The notes beneath the pieces are model-generated. The model was not told where the DNA came from. It made no database searches and saw nothing but the letters and a program-made list of their open reading frames with translations. A stretch of 64,000 bases of DNA. It comes from Candidatus Melainabacteria bacterium. GTDB lineage: Bacteria > Cyanobacteriota > Vampirovibrionia > Obscuribacterales > Obscuribacteraceae. Of the stretch, positions 8,509 to 16,573 are shown one piece after another (positions within the stretch are counted from its first letter, which is position 1; each line of letters starts with the position of its first letter). Position numbers and translations under genes: made by a program. The stretch is taken from assembly GCA_003242885.1 (NCBI GenBank), contig QKMZ01000005.1, positions 434,001 through 498,000 on the forward strand, in the 5' to 3' direction.

Positions 8509-10506
8509 TTAGTGGCTGAAAAGCTGTTTCATACACTTCGGCATTGGAGCTGAAGTGTCGACTTCGAGCGTCTTTTCGTTCTCGTAGCGAACTTGGCCGG
8601 GTTTGTCCTTGCCGAGTTTTTTCACATGCTTCACTTGTGTGTAAACGACTCTGACTTTGGAGCCGGACGTTCCACCTTTAGACAGGCGAGCAGCTATTTG
8701 TGCCGCTTCCTTCAAGGTGTTCAACGGCGGTTCTTGTTTTGAGGCTGGAACGCGAATTAGAACATGCGCCCCTCCCGAGCCAAGAATGTGCAGCCAAATA
8801 TCGTTCGGCTGTGCAAGTTTGCTCAGAAGCTGATCGTTTTCGTGCCTATTTCGACCGACGTAGATGGTCCAGCCGTCTGATGAAGTGACGCTGAGCATGC
8901 GAGGTTTGCCGGATTTTTTCTTCTCCTGCTGATGATGCTGCTGTCCACCTTTGTTGAGCTGTTGCTGTTGCATCACCGCTGCTGGTTTGCGACCGATGAT
9001 GAGCTCGCGCAGCGCTCTCAACTCTTCATTTGTCTGAGCATTTTCAAGTTGCTTCATCTGCGTTTCGACGACAGACTGTTTTTTAGCTGCTTCGTCTAAA
9101 GCCAATTTTGCTGCCTTCTGGCGGCTGCGCGATTTTGAGAATTGCCGATAAAACCACTGAGCATTTTGAGATGGCGTCAGATTTGGATTCAATTTGATTT
9201 TGATTTTGTCCGAACCGCCCGTGTATAAATCGTCGACTTCGAGCTCTGTTTGTCCTGGCTCGATCACGCCAAGATTGGCTAGAACAAGGTCTCCCGATCG
9301 TTTCATATCATTGAGATGTTCATCATTTTTGACGTGCTGCGACGCCACCGAAATTCGAGAATTCAGTTTTTCATCTTCAGAGCGAAGTTCGTTGCGAAGC
9401 CTTTCACGCAGTTGTTGAAACTGCTCGCGAGCCTCAACGGCAGCGTAATAGTCATCTACTAAATCGTTTACGGCGGGGAAATGCTTCCACAATCCTTGAG
9501 TATCGGGTGCACCTTGTGCACTGTCGGTGGTATCTAGCTCCGCTCGTCGCAATTCTGGCATCAAAGACAAAACCGTAAACCTGGACAAGTCAGACTTCAT
9601 TGCCGGTTTGAAGGTCAGACGCGTTTCACCAAGTAGTTTTACTATCGACCAAATCTTTTCTTCGCTTGCCGGATCTTTCAGCGCTTCTGCTACTGGACTT
9701 TTGGCTTCCGCTGCCAGTACAAGTTCTTCCGATAAATTTCTGCCCAGACCGGTAAACGTGTGAATCAGCCATTGTTCGACGGTTGTGAAAGGCGCTGCCA
9801 CCGCTGGTCCAATTGTGGTTTTGGTTGATGTGCCGCCACCGCCCGCACTGGCACTAGAGGATTCTGTAACTGAAGCCTGTGCAACTGATACAGCAGCAGC
9901 GGAGTGTTCGAAATTTTCCTTCAGCGCTCTCCATTGATTTGCAAAATCTTCACGCGTGAGCTTGAAAATATTAGGACGTTCTTGTCCTGGCGGTCTCTTG
10001 TAAGTCAGACCAGGCGCCACTTCCCGCTGGCGGCTCATCTCTTTGGTGACGATGTGCGAAGCGGCAATAATTTTCTCTTTCGTCTTGTCCCAAAAAATCA
10101 AATTGCTGTGGCGTCCCATAATTTCCGCAGTCAATACTTTGTGAGAGGCAGTACCTACCTCATCGGTGGACGAGAATACAAAGTCGACGATGCGCTCACC
10201 GGGCAACTGTTCGATATGAACGAGCGTGGCAGAAGCCAAAGTCTTTCGCACCAGGAGCGCGAAATTCGAATTGTTTTGCGGCGCCCGGTCGTTTTTCGCA
10301 CCCTGTGGCGCCTGCTTTACTAGACAGATGCGCCCGTAGGTGGCGTGTGCTGAAAGTAAGAGGTGAACCATCCCTGATTTTGAACGCAGGGAGATTAAAA
10401 GTTCGTCGCGAGCCAATTGAAAAACTCTGTCAACGCGCCGGTTGAGCAATAGTGGCTTGGCTTCGTCTAGCACAGCCCGAATTGTTAGGGCGTCGAACGG
10501 TTGCAT
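8509..10506 (-). CDS. rqcH: RqcH/NFACT-family ribosome quality control protein
   Basis: A 665-residue NFACT protein, also annotated as fibronectin-binding protein. The NFACT-N domain begins at the start (FDALTIRAVLDEAKPLLLN), followed by a helix-hairpin and coiled-coil middle, and a C-terminal NFACT-R/DUF814 domain (WTIYVGRNRHENDQLL, then DIWLHILGSGGAHVLIR). RqcH binds split 50S subunits carrying stalled peptidyl-tRNA and recruits tRNA-Ala to add alanine tails that mark the chain for degradation. A Ser/Gly/Thr-rich low-complexity insert near residues 210-235 and a Gln/His-rich stretch near 515-530 look like linkers. The ATG at 10506 is preceded closely by GAAGAG. The many proteases in this window (ClpP/X, Lon) could be end points of the same route. 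Confidence 0.9.
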   Translation of the reverse strand: MQPFDALTIRAVLDEAKPLLLNRRVDRVFQLARDELLISLRSKSGMVHLLLSAHATYGRICLVKQAPQGAKNDRAPQNNSNFALLVRKTLASATLVHIEQLPGERIVDFVFSSTDEVGTASHKVLTAEIMGRHSNLIFWDKTKEKIIAASHIVTKEMSRQREVAPGLTYKRPPGQERPNIFKLTREDFANQWRALKENFEHSAAAVSVAQASVTESSSASAGGGGTSTKTTIGPAVAAPFTTVEQWLIHTFTGLGRNLSEELVLAAEAKSPVAEALKDPASEEKIWSIVKLLGETRLTFKPAMKSDLSRFTVLSLMPELRRAELDTTDSAQGAPDTQGLWKHFPAVNDLVDDYYAAVEAREQFQQLRERLRNELRSEDEKLNSRISVASQHVKNDEHLNDMKRSGDLVLANLGVIEPGQTELEVDDLYTGGSDKIKIKLNPNLTPSQNAQWFYRQFSKSRSRQKAAKLALDEAAKKQSVVETQMKQLENAQTNEELRALRELIIGRKPAAVMQQQQLNKGGQQHHQQEKKKSGKPRMLSVTSSDGWTIYVGRNRHENDQLLSKLAQPNDIWLHILGSGGAHVLIRVPASKQEPPLNTLKEAAQIAARLSKGGTSGSKVRVVYTQVKHVKKLGKDKPGQVRYENEKTLEVDTSAPMPKCMKQLFSH

Positions 10507-10644
10507 GGCTCTTCGTGTTTAGGTTTAATAGGGGCTCAACTTATAGAGGCTAATCTAGCAAAAAAGTGAAGCTGTATTATGAATCCATAAGGCTGCACTT
10601 ATTTCAAAGACTCCGGGCGATGCGACTGACAAAGAGGGCTAACC

Positions 10645-11313
10645 ATGCCGGCCAGTAAAAGCAAACAGTCTTTGCCGAAAGAATCAGATCAAACTGATTC
10701 TGATTCCGAGCCTGTAGAGGGCGGCAAGGAGCCTCACAAAGTTAATCCTGGCAATTTATTTGTGCTCACGGGGCCTTCAGGGGTGGGCAAAAATACAATC
10801 ATCGACCGTGTGCTGGCTGAAGCTGGCGGTATTGTCGAGTCTGTGTCTGTAACCACCCGAAAACAGCGCGAAAGCGAGCGTGACGGTGTGGACTACTTCT
10901 TCACTGATCGCGAAAGTTTCGAAAAGATGAAGAAGCAAAATCATTTTATCGAACACGCTGAATTCGCCGGCAATTACTACGGAACACCCAGAAATTGGGT
11001 GGAGAATCGCATCAGGGAAGGCTTGGACGTGGTTCTTGTCATTGAGGTGCAGGGTGCAAAGCAGGTCAAAAAACAGTTTCCCTCTTCGATTCTGATCTTT
11101 CTGGCGCCACCATGCATGGACGAACTTGAAAAGCGCCTGCGTTCAAGAGCCACTGAGCCTGAAGACGTGATAGCCATGCGTCTTGATAAGGCTGGGCAGG
11201 AGATGAAGGAACGCGATGTGTTCCACTATGAAGTTGTTAACGAGGATGTCGACCAAGCTGTCAACAATGTGCTCTCGATCGTGTATGCTGAACGTTGTCG
11301 CATAAGACCTTAG
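10645..11313 (+). CDS. gmk: Guanylate kinase
   Basis: A 222-residue guanylate kinase: ATP-dependent phosphorylation of GMP to GDP. The P-loop is TGPSGVGKNT (about 42-51), followed by the GMP-binding SVTTRKQRESERDGVDYFF block and the lid region. About 35 N-terminal residues are an acidic, Ser-rich extension not seen in most homologues. Some homologues have Asn or Gly instead of Ser after the P-loop Lys, so KNT need not harm activity. GAGG stands 7 nt before the ATG. rpoZ follows after 77 nt, the widespread gmk-rpoZ order, so a shared transcript is likely. Confidence 0.95.
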   Translation: MPASKSKQSLPKESDQTDSDSEPVEGGKEPHKVNPGNLFVLTGPSGVGKNTIIDRVLAEAGGIVESVSVTTRKQRESERDGVDYFFTDRESFEKMKKQNHFIEHAEFAGNYYGTPRNWVENRIREGLDVVLVIEVQGAKQVKKQFPSSILIFLAPPCMDELEKRLRSRATEPEDVIAMRLDKAGQEMKERDVFHYEVVNEDVDQAVNNVLSIVYAERCRIRP

Positions 11314-11390
11314 CTGGCGCCCCAACTTGGTGCCCGGATAAGGGACCCAAAACTATGGGTCGAAAACCGTAAAACATAGACAGGGACCTA

Positions 11391-11603
11391 ATGAGCACAA
11401 CCAGAATCCTTGACCAGTTGATGGATAAGCATGGCAACCGCTACGAGCTAGTGCTGAAAGTTGCTCAGCGCGCCAAAGTCATCAAGACCGAAACTCGCGA
11501 TCAGCACAAAGCCACCAATGCCGTAATTCAGGCGTTGCAGACGGTCGCCGCCGAAGATGACGGCACCATCTTGATCTCCCCTGGCGGTTACCAGATTTAT
11601 TGA
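11391..11603 (+). CDS. rpoZ: RNA polymerase omega subunit
   Basis: A 70-residue protein with the omega signature: NRYELVLKVAQRAKVI, then KATNAVIQAL. Omega binds the beta-prime C-terminus and helps RNA polymerase assemble. Size and position after gmk both fit. The end is followed by a strong hairpin (11628-11648) that may end the transcript. Confidence 0.85.
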   Translation: MSTTRILDQLMDKHGNRYELVLKVAQRAKVIKTETRDQHKATNAVIQALQTVAAEDDGTILISPGGYQIY

Positions 11604-11956
11604 TCTGCTGTAGCCACAGCGCTGTAGGGGCGACGCCATGCGTCGCCCGTTTTGATAGCAACATCTTTTTAAAACGACTTAATTTGAGGCTTCGGTGATT
11701 TTTCGCCGAAGCTTTTTGTCTTGAGCTTACTGCCCCACCTGCAGTTCCGGGACCGGCCGATGCATAGAATCGCCCCTCTACGAGAACCGCCATTAATCTT
11801 GACTTAGATTGTCTTCAGTGGGATTCTTCCCGTTGCCAACCAGACCTGGCGGTTTTAAGCTTTGCTCAAAAGGGAAATCAGGCCTTTCCTTTCAGGCAAA
11901 TCAACTAGGTCTGAGTATCTGTAGAAACCGGGGAAATTCGAGAGAACCATTACCCA
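11604..11956. other. Intergenic region with palindromic hairpin
   Basis: About 350 bases between rpoZ and a small membrane protein gene. It holds the palindrome described separately at 11628-11648 and a weaker repeat of gaagc near 11690-11715. Reading frames crossing it on both strands are Arg/Ser-rich and without ribosome sites, so I take them as noncoding. Confidence 0.4.
11628..11648. repeat. Palindromic repeat, GACGC-CATGCGTC family (possible rpoZ terminator)
   Basis: A perfect 9-bp stem GGGCGACGC/GCGTCGCCC surrounds CAT and is followed by GTTTTGAT. The core CGACGCCATGCGTCG recurs at 25359-25377, inverted at 25393-25411, and inverted at 42011-42029, always between genes. It could also terminate gmk-rpoZ. 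Confidence 0.7.
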
Positions 11957-12166
11957 ATGGACATCTGGGCAATAATCCTACTTTTCGCGTTCATGGTCGG
12001 CATTATGGGCTGGGGCATGAACTTGTTCGTCAACGGAATCTTATGGTACTGCGACTGGCGCGAGGGTACCGAGATCAACTGGGGAATGGAGACGTTCTTC
12101 ACTCTCGCCATGCCCTTCACCTGGCTGTACACGATTTTTCTTATTGTCGTTCTCTACATTCGCTAA
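11957..12166 (+). CDS. Small two-helix membrane protein
   Basis: A 69-residue ORF with two hydrophobic segments (about residues 4-28 and 46-68) around an acidic loop with WCDWREGTEINW-like composition. Composition and layout look protein-like, not like a chance frame. Its last 126 nt overlap the 3' end of the dus gene on the other strand, so either both proteins are made from the shared stretch or one is not real. The ribosome site is weak. No family recognised. Confidence 0.5.
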   Translation: MDIWAIILLFAFMVGIMGWGMNLFVNGILWYCDWREGTEINWGMETFFTLAMPFTWLYTIFLIVVLYIR

Positions 12167-13156
12167 GAAGCGCTCTCTGCCTTCTTTGCCGCCTACGAGC
12201 TCGGACAGCTCAGCGAGTATGTCCGCTGCATCTTGCGCGCAGCTGATCTGTGTGAGACGTGCCCTAAAAGGCGCTGCGCCAGTGATGCCTTTGGTGTAGT
12301 GAGTCATGTGGCGACGCGACTCGTTAGAACCAATGCGCGGACCCTTATAACGTGTGAGCCAGACGCAGTGCAGGTAGGCAAGGACGAGCCGGTCAACTTC
12401 ATCGGGTGCAGGCAAAAGTTCGCCTTCTTCAATGAGGTGCGTGATTCTCGGAATAAGCCATGGATTTCCCAGTGTTCCGCGCGCTACAGCTACTCCGTCG
12501 CAGCCGGTGATTTCCAAAAGTTTGACCGCATCTTCTGGTTCAAAAACATCACCATTCCCGAAGACTGGGATGCTGAGCGCGGCTTTGACCTTCGCGATAA
12601 AACTCCAGTCCGCCTTGCCCGAATACAGTTGTTGTCTGGTGCGCCCATGAACAGTCACTGCCGATGCTCCGGCGCGCTCCACCATTGAGCCGAATTCGAC
12701 TGCATTGCGTGAGTTGTCATCCCATCCCAGGCGGAATTTGACGGTCACAGGAATTGAAATCGCATTTTTCACGGCTGTGATGATGTCGCGAGCCAGCTCA
12801 GGCTCTCGCATCAGCGCGCATCCGTCTTTACCTTTTGTAATCTTGGGGACAGGGCAGCCCATATTGATATCAACGAAGTCGGCTCCCTTCTGCTCTGCCA
12901 TCTGCGCGGCTCTCGCCATAACGTCCGGCTCGTGTCCGAAGAGCTGGATGCCGATAGGATGCTCAGTCGGCGAGAGGTCCATAATTCGACACTCGGGTCG
13001 GTTCATCAGCGCGCGGCTTGATACCATCTCCGTAGACAGCAGGCAATTCGGATCGACCTGCCTTACGATGTCGCGAAAAACAAGGTCCGTGACCCCCGCC
13101 ATCGGTGGTACGTACACGCGGCTTTTCAAAGTAATAGAGCCGATTTGAATAGGCAT
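12041..13156 (-). CDS. dus: tRNA-dihydrouridine synthase (DusB-like)
   Basis: A 371-residue FMN enzyme that reduces uridines in the tRNA D-loop. Motifs in order: PMAGVTDLVFR, the catalytic-Cys region NMGCPVPKITKGKDGCALM, VTVKFRLGWDD, VHGRTRQQLYSGKADW, GNGDV and VARGTLGNPWLI, all standard for Dus of the DusB/Dus1 type. The last 50 residues are polar and unlike the family, and this tail is the part that overlaps the small membrane ORF on the opposite strand. The ATG at 13156 lies 30 nt from the divergent phosphotransferase gene. Confidence 0.93.
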   Translation of the reverse strand: MPIQIGSITLKSRVYVPPMAGVTDLVFRDIVRQVDPNCLLSTEMVSSRALMNRPECRIMDLSPTEHPIGIQLFGHEPDVMARAAQMAEQKGADFVDINMGCPVPKITKGKDGCALMREPELARDIITAVKNAISIPVTVKFRLGWDDNSRNAVEFGSMVERAGASAVTVHGRTRQQLYSGKADWSFIAKVKAALSIPVFGNGDVFEPEDAVKLLEITGCDGVAVARGTLGNPWLIPRITHLIEEGELLPAPDEVDRLVLAYLHCVWLTRYKGPRIGSNESRRHMTHYTKGITGAAPFRARLTQISCAQDAADILAELSELVGGKEGRERFLANVENDNKKNRVQPGEGHGESEERLHSPVDLGTLAPVAVP

Positions 13157-13186
13157 ACTGAGAGTTTACAGGACACGACCGGTGTG

Positions 13187-14431
13187 ATGTCAAATAGTAA
13201 GAAGGATTTTGAACTTGGCGAATTGAAAGCCATCCTCGAAGATGCTTACGCCATCGGCGAAATAGCTTACATTGAATCTATTCCTTGCGATGAGGAAGAG
13301 TTACTTCTTGAGAGCGATAGTCTGAACAAGTTGGCCGGGTCGAAGGAGGTTTCCGATGTTCGAACCAGCTTTCGAGTCTCGGCGGAAAAAGGACAATATT
13401 TTCTCAAGACTGTTAGTAGCTGGATCGAAGATACGCGGCTCCGCGATGTTGAAACTTTTATCGAATGGAACAATCGCAGACTATCGTTGCCATCACCAGA
13501 GCTTATAACTTCAATGGAAGGTGCTACGCATATAGAGAGGAACGGGAAACGTTATCAACTATTCAGTTTTATTGAACACAACAAGCGCTACAACTGGATG
13601 AAACCAGAAATAACCGGATCGAATATCGGTCTGTCCGGGGCTCTTTTGGCACAAATGCATCTTTCGGCGCACAAGTTTTCGGCGGAGGCAAGCAGTGGCA
13701 AAGGAGTTCTGTTTCAGGATTCCCCATCTCTGGCCAAAACGGCTGACTTTCCGTTCCGCGAAACTTTTGACACATTGTTTGAACACATTTACGCGAAATG
13801 GACGCATAAACACCCGATTCTAAATCAGGTACGTCATTCCAATCGCCCGCTTCGATCTGGGTTTGGCATGATCGCACATTTGATTTCTAGCATAAACGAA
13901 GAGCGATTTTTAACGCTGGTACATGGAGATTTTCATCCTGGAAATGTACTTTTCCTGAGAAAAAAAAGCGGTCACATTGGAGGAGCAGTCGTCGATTTCG
14001 ATCACATGCGCTGGGAACACCCTTTTTACGATATCGGTTATGCGCTCATTATGTTTGCCCGAAAACCTGCCATCAATTTAGATACCACTGATGTTGCGAG
14101 CTTTGGAAAGCAGCAGATCGATTGGAATTCGGCCCGCTCTTTTATCGAAGGCTATTTGGGTGAGCTACACCGCAGTATTGACTGCACGACACTGGAGAAT
14201 TCGTTCAAGTCTAAGTTGTTTAGCTCTAATTCCGAACTGCTAGGGTGGTACATGAACTTTGGATGTTATTTGATTTTGGCATGGGCCGCAGAGAAGGTGA
14301 GTACGGGTCCCATATGTTTTTCCGAAGTTTACTTAGGTGCGTTGGAGATGTCCTATCATATGCTCTGCGACGACGCATTTCACTATGCCGGGAAAATATG
14401 GTCCAAAGCCATGACCCAGAGCTACGTTTAA
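13187..14431 (+). CDS. Aminoglycoside-phosphotransferase-fold kinase
   Basis: About 414 residues of the APH/choline kinase fold. The catalytic loop LVHGDFHPGNVLFL and metal site AVVDFDHMRWEHPFYDIGYA are intact. An N-terminal lobe precedes with a strand such as GQYFLKTVSSW. Substrates in this superfamily range from sugars and homoserine to antibiotics, and this one cannot be assigned. The frame opens at a TTG (13145) inside the dus start; I prefer the ATG at 13187. The stretch seems a little richer in A and T than its neighbours. A secreted protein gene follows within 50 nt. Confidence 0.8.
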   Translation: MSNSKKDFELGELKAILEDAYAIGEIAYIESIPCDEEELLLESDSLNKLAGSKEVSDVRTSFRVSAEKGQYFLKTVSSWIEDTRLRDVETFIEWNNRRLSLPSPELITSMEGATHIERNGKRYQLFSFIEHNKRYNWMKPEITGSNIGLSGALLAQMHLSAHKFSAEASSGKGVLFQDSPSLAKTADFPFRETFDTLFEHIYAKWTHKHPILNQVRHSNRPLRSGFGMIAHLISSINEERFLTLVHGDFHPGNVLFLRKKSGHIGGAVVDFDHMRWEHPFYDIGYALIMFARKPAINLDTTDVASFGKQQIDWNSARSFIEGYLGELHRSIDCTTLENSFKSKLFSSNSELLGWYMNFGCYLILAWAAEKVSTGPICFSEVYLGALEMSYHMLCDDAFHYAGKIWSKAMTQSYV

Positions 14432-14474
14432 TGTATATTTGGCGAGTTCTTTGAACGTTTTCAATCAATTAGAA

Positions 14475-15143
14475 ATGGACACCCTAATGAAATTGAATTT
14501 CTCTGGTTATAAAACGAAAAAGCTTTTGACAGCAGCTCTGCTTGCACTGGGTTGTTATTCAGCAGTCAATCCTGCGTGGGCCGTTGATATCATCATTAGC
14601 GGAAGAATTACTGATCCTGGTGCGCATCCTGTGAGCGGCGCAAAGGTTGTCGTTTTTGATGACGAAGCGACGTGGTCCGCGTCTGCCGTTTCGGATGCTG
14701 ATGGCAAGTTCTCTATCAAACATGAGGAATGCCAATCTTGTTTCGTTGAGATCACTCCACGTCATAAGGGTGAGCTTGCGGCGGCACTCATCGAAGAAGT
14801 AAACGGAAAACAAAACCGGCGCTTTCTCATTCAGTTGCATCATGGCTTTTTGGTGCGAGGAAATGTTGTGGACAAAGAAGGAAGACCACTGAAAGACGTC
14901 GTCGTTAAAATCTCCTCTGCCGACCCAAGCGATGATTCATCCGCTCGTATCCATGGCGGTGGTGCTGCAGTGACTTCAAAGAATGGTGACTACGAGCTTT
15001 GTCTGACGCCGGGGCAAAAGCAACTAACGATCATTAATGAAAAGTACCCGACCCTTGTGAAACACCTTGTCCAAAGGTTTCAAGTCACATCTGACGGAGC
15101 ATTGGAAAACATTGTTCTGCCGGAAAAACACCGCACCAATTAG
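14475..15143 (+). CDS. Secreted protein with two carboxypeptidase-regulatory-like domains
   Basis: About 222 residues. A signal peptide is clear (GYKTKKLLTAALLALGCY, cleavage after NPAWA). Two beta-sandwich domains of the CarboxypepD_reg type follow: ISGRITDPGAHPVSGAKVVV with SDADGKFSI, and VRGNVVDKEGRPLKDVVVKI with SKNGDYELCL. Such domains usually serve as stalks or adhesion modules outside the membrane. The frame opens at a TTG at 14439; ATGs at 14475 and 14487 are better starts, and the second begins exactly at the signal peptide. It lies between the APH-fold kinase gene and larC. Confidence 0.75.
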   Translation: MDTLMKLNFSGYKTKKLLTAALLALGCYSAVNPAWAVDIIISGRITDPGAHPVSGAKVVVFDDEATWSASAVSDADGKFSIKHEECQSCFVEITPRHKGELAAALIEEVNGKQNRRFLIQLHHGFLVRGNVVDKEGRPLKDVVVKISSADPSDDSSARIHGGGAAVTSKNGDYELCLTPGQKQLTIINEKYPTLVKHLVQRFQVTSDGALENIVLPEKHRTN

Positions 15144-15190
15144 TAAACAACTTGCAGAATTTGCAGACGTCATAGTTAAAGGAACGAAAA

Positions 15191-16564
15191 ATGCGCACCG
15201 CCTTCTTTGATTGCCCCTTCGGAGCTGCAGGAGACATGCTGCTTGGTGCGCTTGTTGATGCCGGTTTAGACGTTGAAGCGTGGAAGGCTGAGCTTGCGAA
15301 AATCGATTTGCCGAGTGGAAGTTTTTCTGTTCGTCCTGAAAAACTGTTGCGCTGCGGTGTTCACTCCACGAAACTACATGTGTTTCTGAGTGCCGACGCG
15401 GCACACGAATATGACCATAAGCATGATCTCGCGCACGAGCACCATAACCATGATCACGGAAACGCGCACAGTCATGGACATGCTCAAGGTCACGAAGATG
15501 ACCACGAACATCACCTTCACCGCCATGATCATCCACACCGGGGATTGTCTGAAATTCTCAGAATTATTGAGAGTTCGTCCATTCAACCTGCTGCAAAAAA
15601 GCTCGCAGCGGATATCTTTACTCGCCTGGGAATAGCGGAAGCGAAAGTTCATGGAGTTACGCCAGACGAAGTTCACTTCCATGAAGTCGGCGCTGTTGAC
15701 GCAATCGTAGATATAGTCGGATTCGCCATCGGTTATGACTTGATGGCGATTGAACGCAGCATCGTGTCTGCTTTGCCGGTCGGCGGTGGAACGATCAGTA
15801 GTATGCACGGTGAATTCCCTGTCCCTGGTCCGGCGACCTTGGAGCTTCTTCGTGAGGCTCGCACGCCTCTTGCTCAGACCTCGATTGACTATGAATGCTT
15901 GACTCCCACGGGCGCTGCAATCTTAACGACAATTGCCGAACGTTTTGGATCTCAGCCAGATATGACTGCTATTGATGCCATCGGATATGGTGCCGGTTCA
16001 CTAAACCCTGCTGGTCATCCAAATGTATGCCGCGTTGTTATTGGTCAATCAGTGCCTAAGAAGGGCAGCGAAAAAAACGCCCCATCATCGCGCTATCGCA
16101 GCGAACTGGTCGCTGTTGTTGAATGTAATTTTGACGACCTATCTCCTCAAGTAATCAGCTATACATCTGAAAAATTGCTGGCTGAAGGTGCTCTCGATGT
16201 ATTTGTTACGCCTTGCACAATGAAAAAGGGGCGCTCCGGTCATTTGCTGTCTGTGCTTTGCAAAATGGAAGACGAACTCCGAGTCAAAGAAATTTTACTT
16301 GCTGAAACCTCCACACTTGGAGTTCGCAGCAGCGTGACAGAACGTTTGATTGCCGAGCGCGAGCTGAAGAAAATTGACATCAAATCCGGTGAAACAGAGA
16401 TGCAATCGGTTAGAGTCAAAATTGGCAAAGACCTTGACGGGAACGTTATAAACGTCCAGCCTGAATTCGAAGACTGTGCGTCAGTTGCCCGCGAGACCGG
16501 CACTCCATTGAAAGAGGTTCTCAACGCTGTCGTGTCAAAAGCTCGCAATGGTCGCGACGCTTGA
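15191..16564 (+). CDS. larC: LarC-type nickel pincer cofactor protein
   Basis: A 457-residue LarC (DUF111). The N-terminus FFDCPFGAAGDMLLGALVDAG is the family signature, followed by EVHFHEVGAVDAIVDIVG and later GYGAG. LarC inserts nickel into the pyridinium dithiocarboxylate mononucleotide made by LarB and LarE, giving the cofactor of lactate racemase and related enzymes. Residues 72-116 form a His/Asp-rich loop with about 20 histidines, probably a nickel store, which is common in LarC. No larA, larB or larE is near. AAAGGAACG lies before the ATG. Confidence 0.93.
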   Translation: MRTAFFDCPFGAAGDMLLGALVDAGLDVEAWKAELAKIDLPSGSFSVRPEKLLRCGVHSTKLHVFLSADAAHEYDHKHDLAHEHHNHDHGNAHSHGHAQGHEDDHEHHLHRHDHPHRGLSEILRIIESSSIQPAAKKLAADIFTRLGIAEAKVHGVTPDEVHFHEVGAVDAIVDIVGFAIGYDLMAIERSIVSALPVGGGTISSMHGEFPVPGPATLELLREARTPLAQTSIDYECLTPTGAAILTTIAERFGSQPDMTAIDAIGYGAGSLNPAGHPNVCRVVIGQSVPKKGSEKNAPSSRYRSELVAVVECNFDDLSPQVISYTSEKLLAEGALDVFVTPCTMKKGRSGHLLSVLCKMEDELRVKEILLAETSTLGVRSSVTERLIAERELKKIDIKSGETEMQSVRVKIGKDLDGNVINVQPEFEDCASVARETGTPLKEVLNAVVSKARNGRDA

Positions 16565-16573
16565 CGGATGGTG

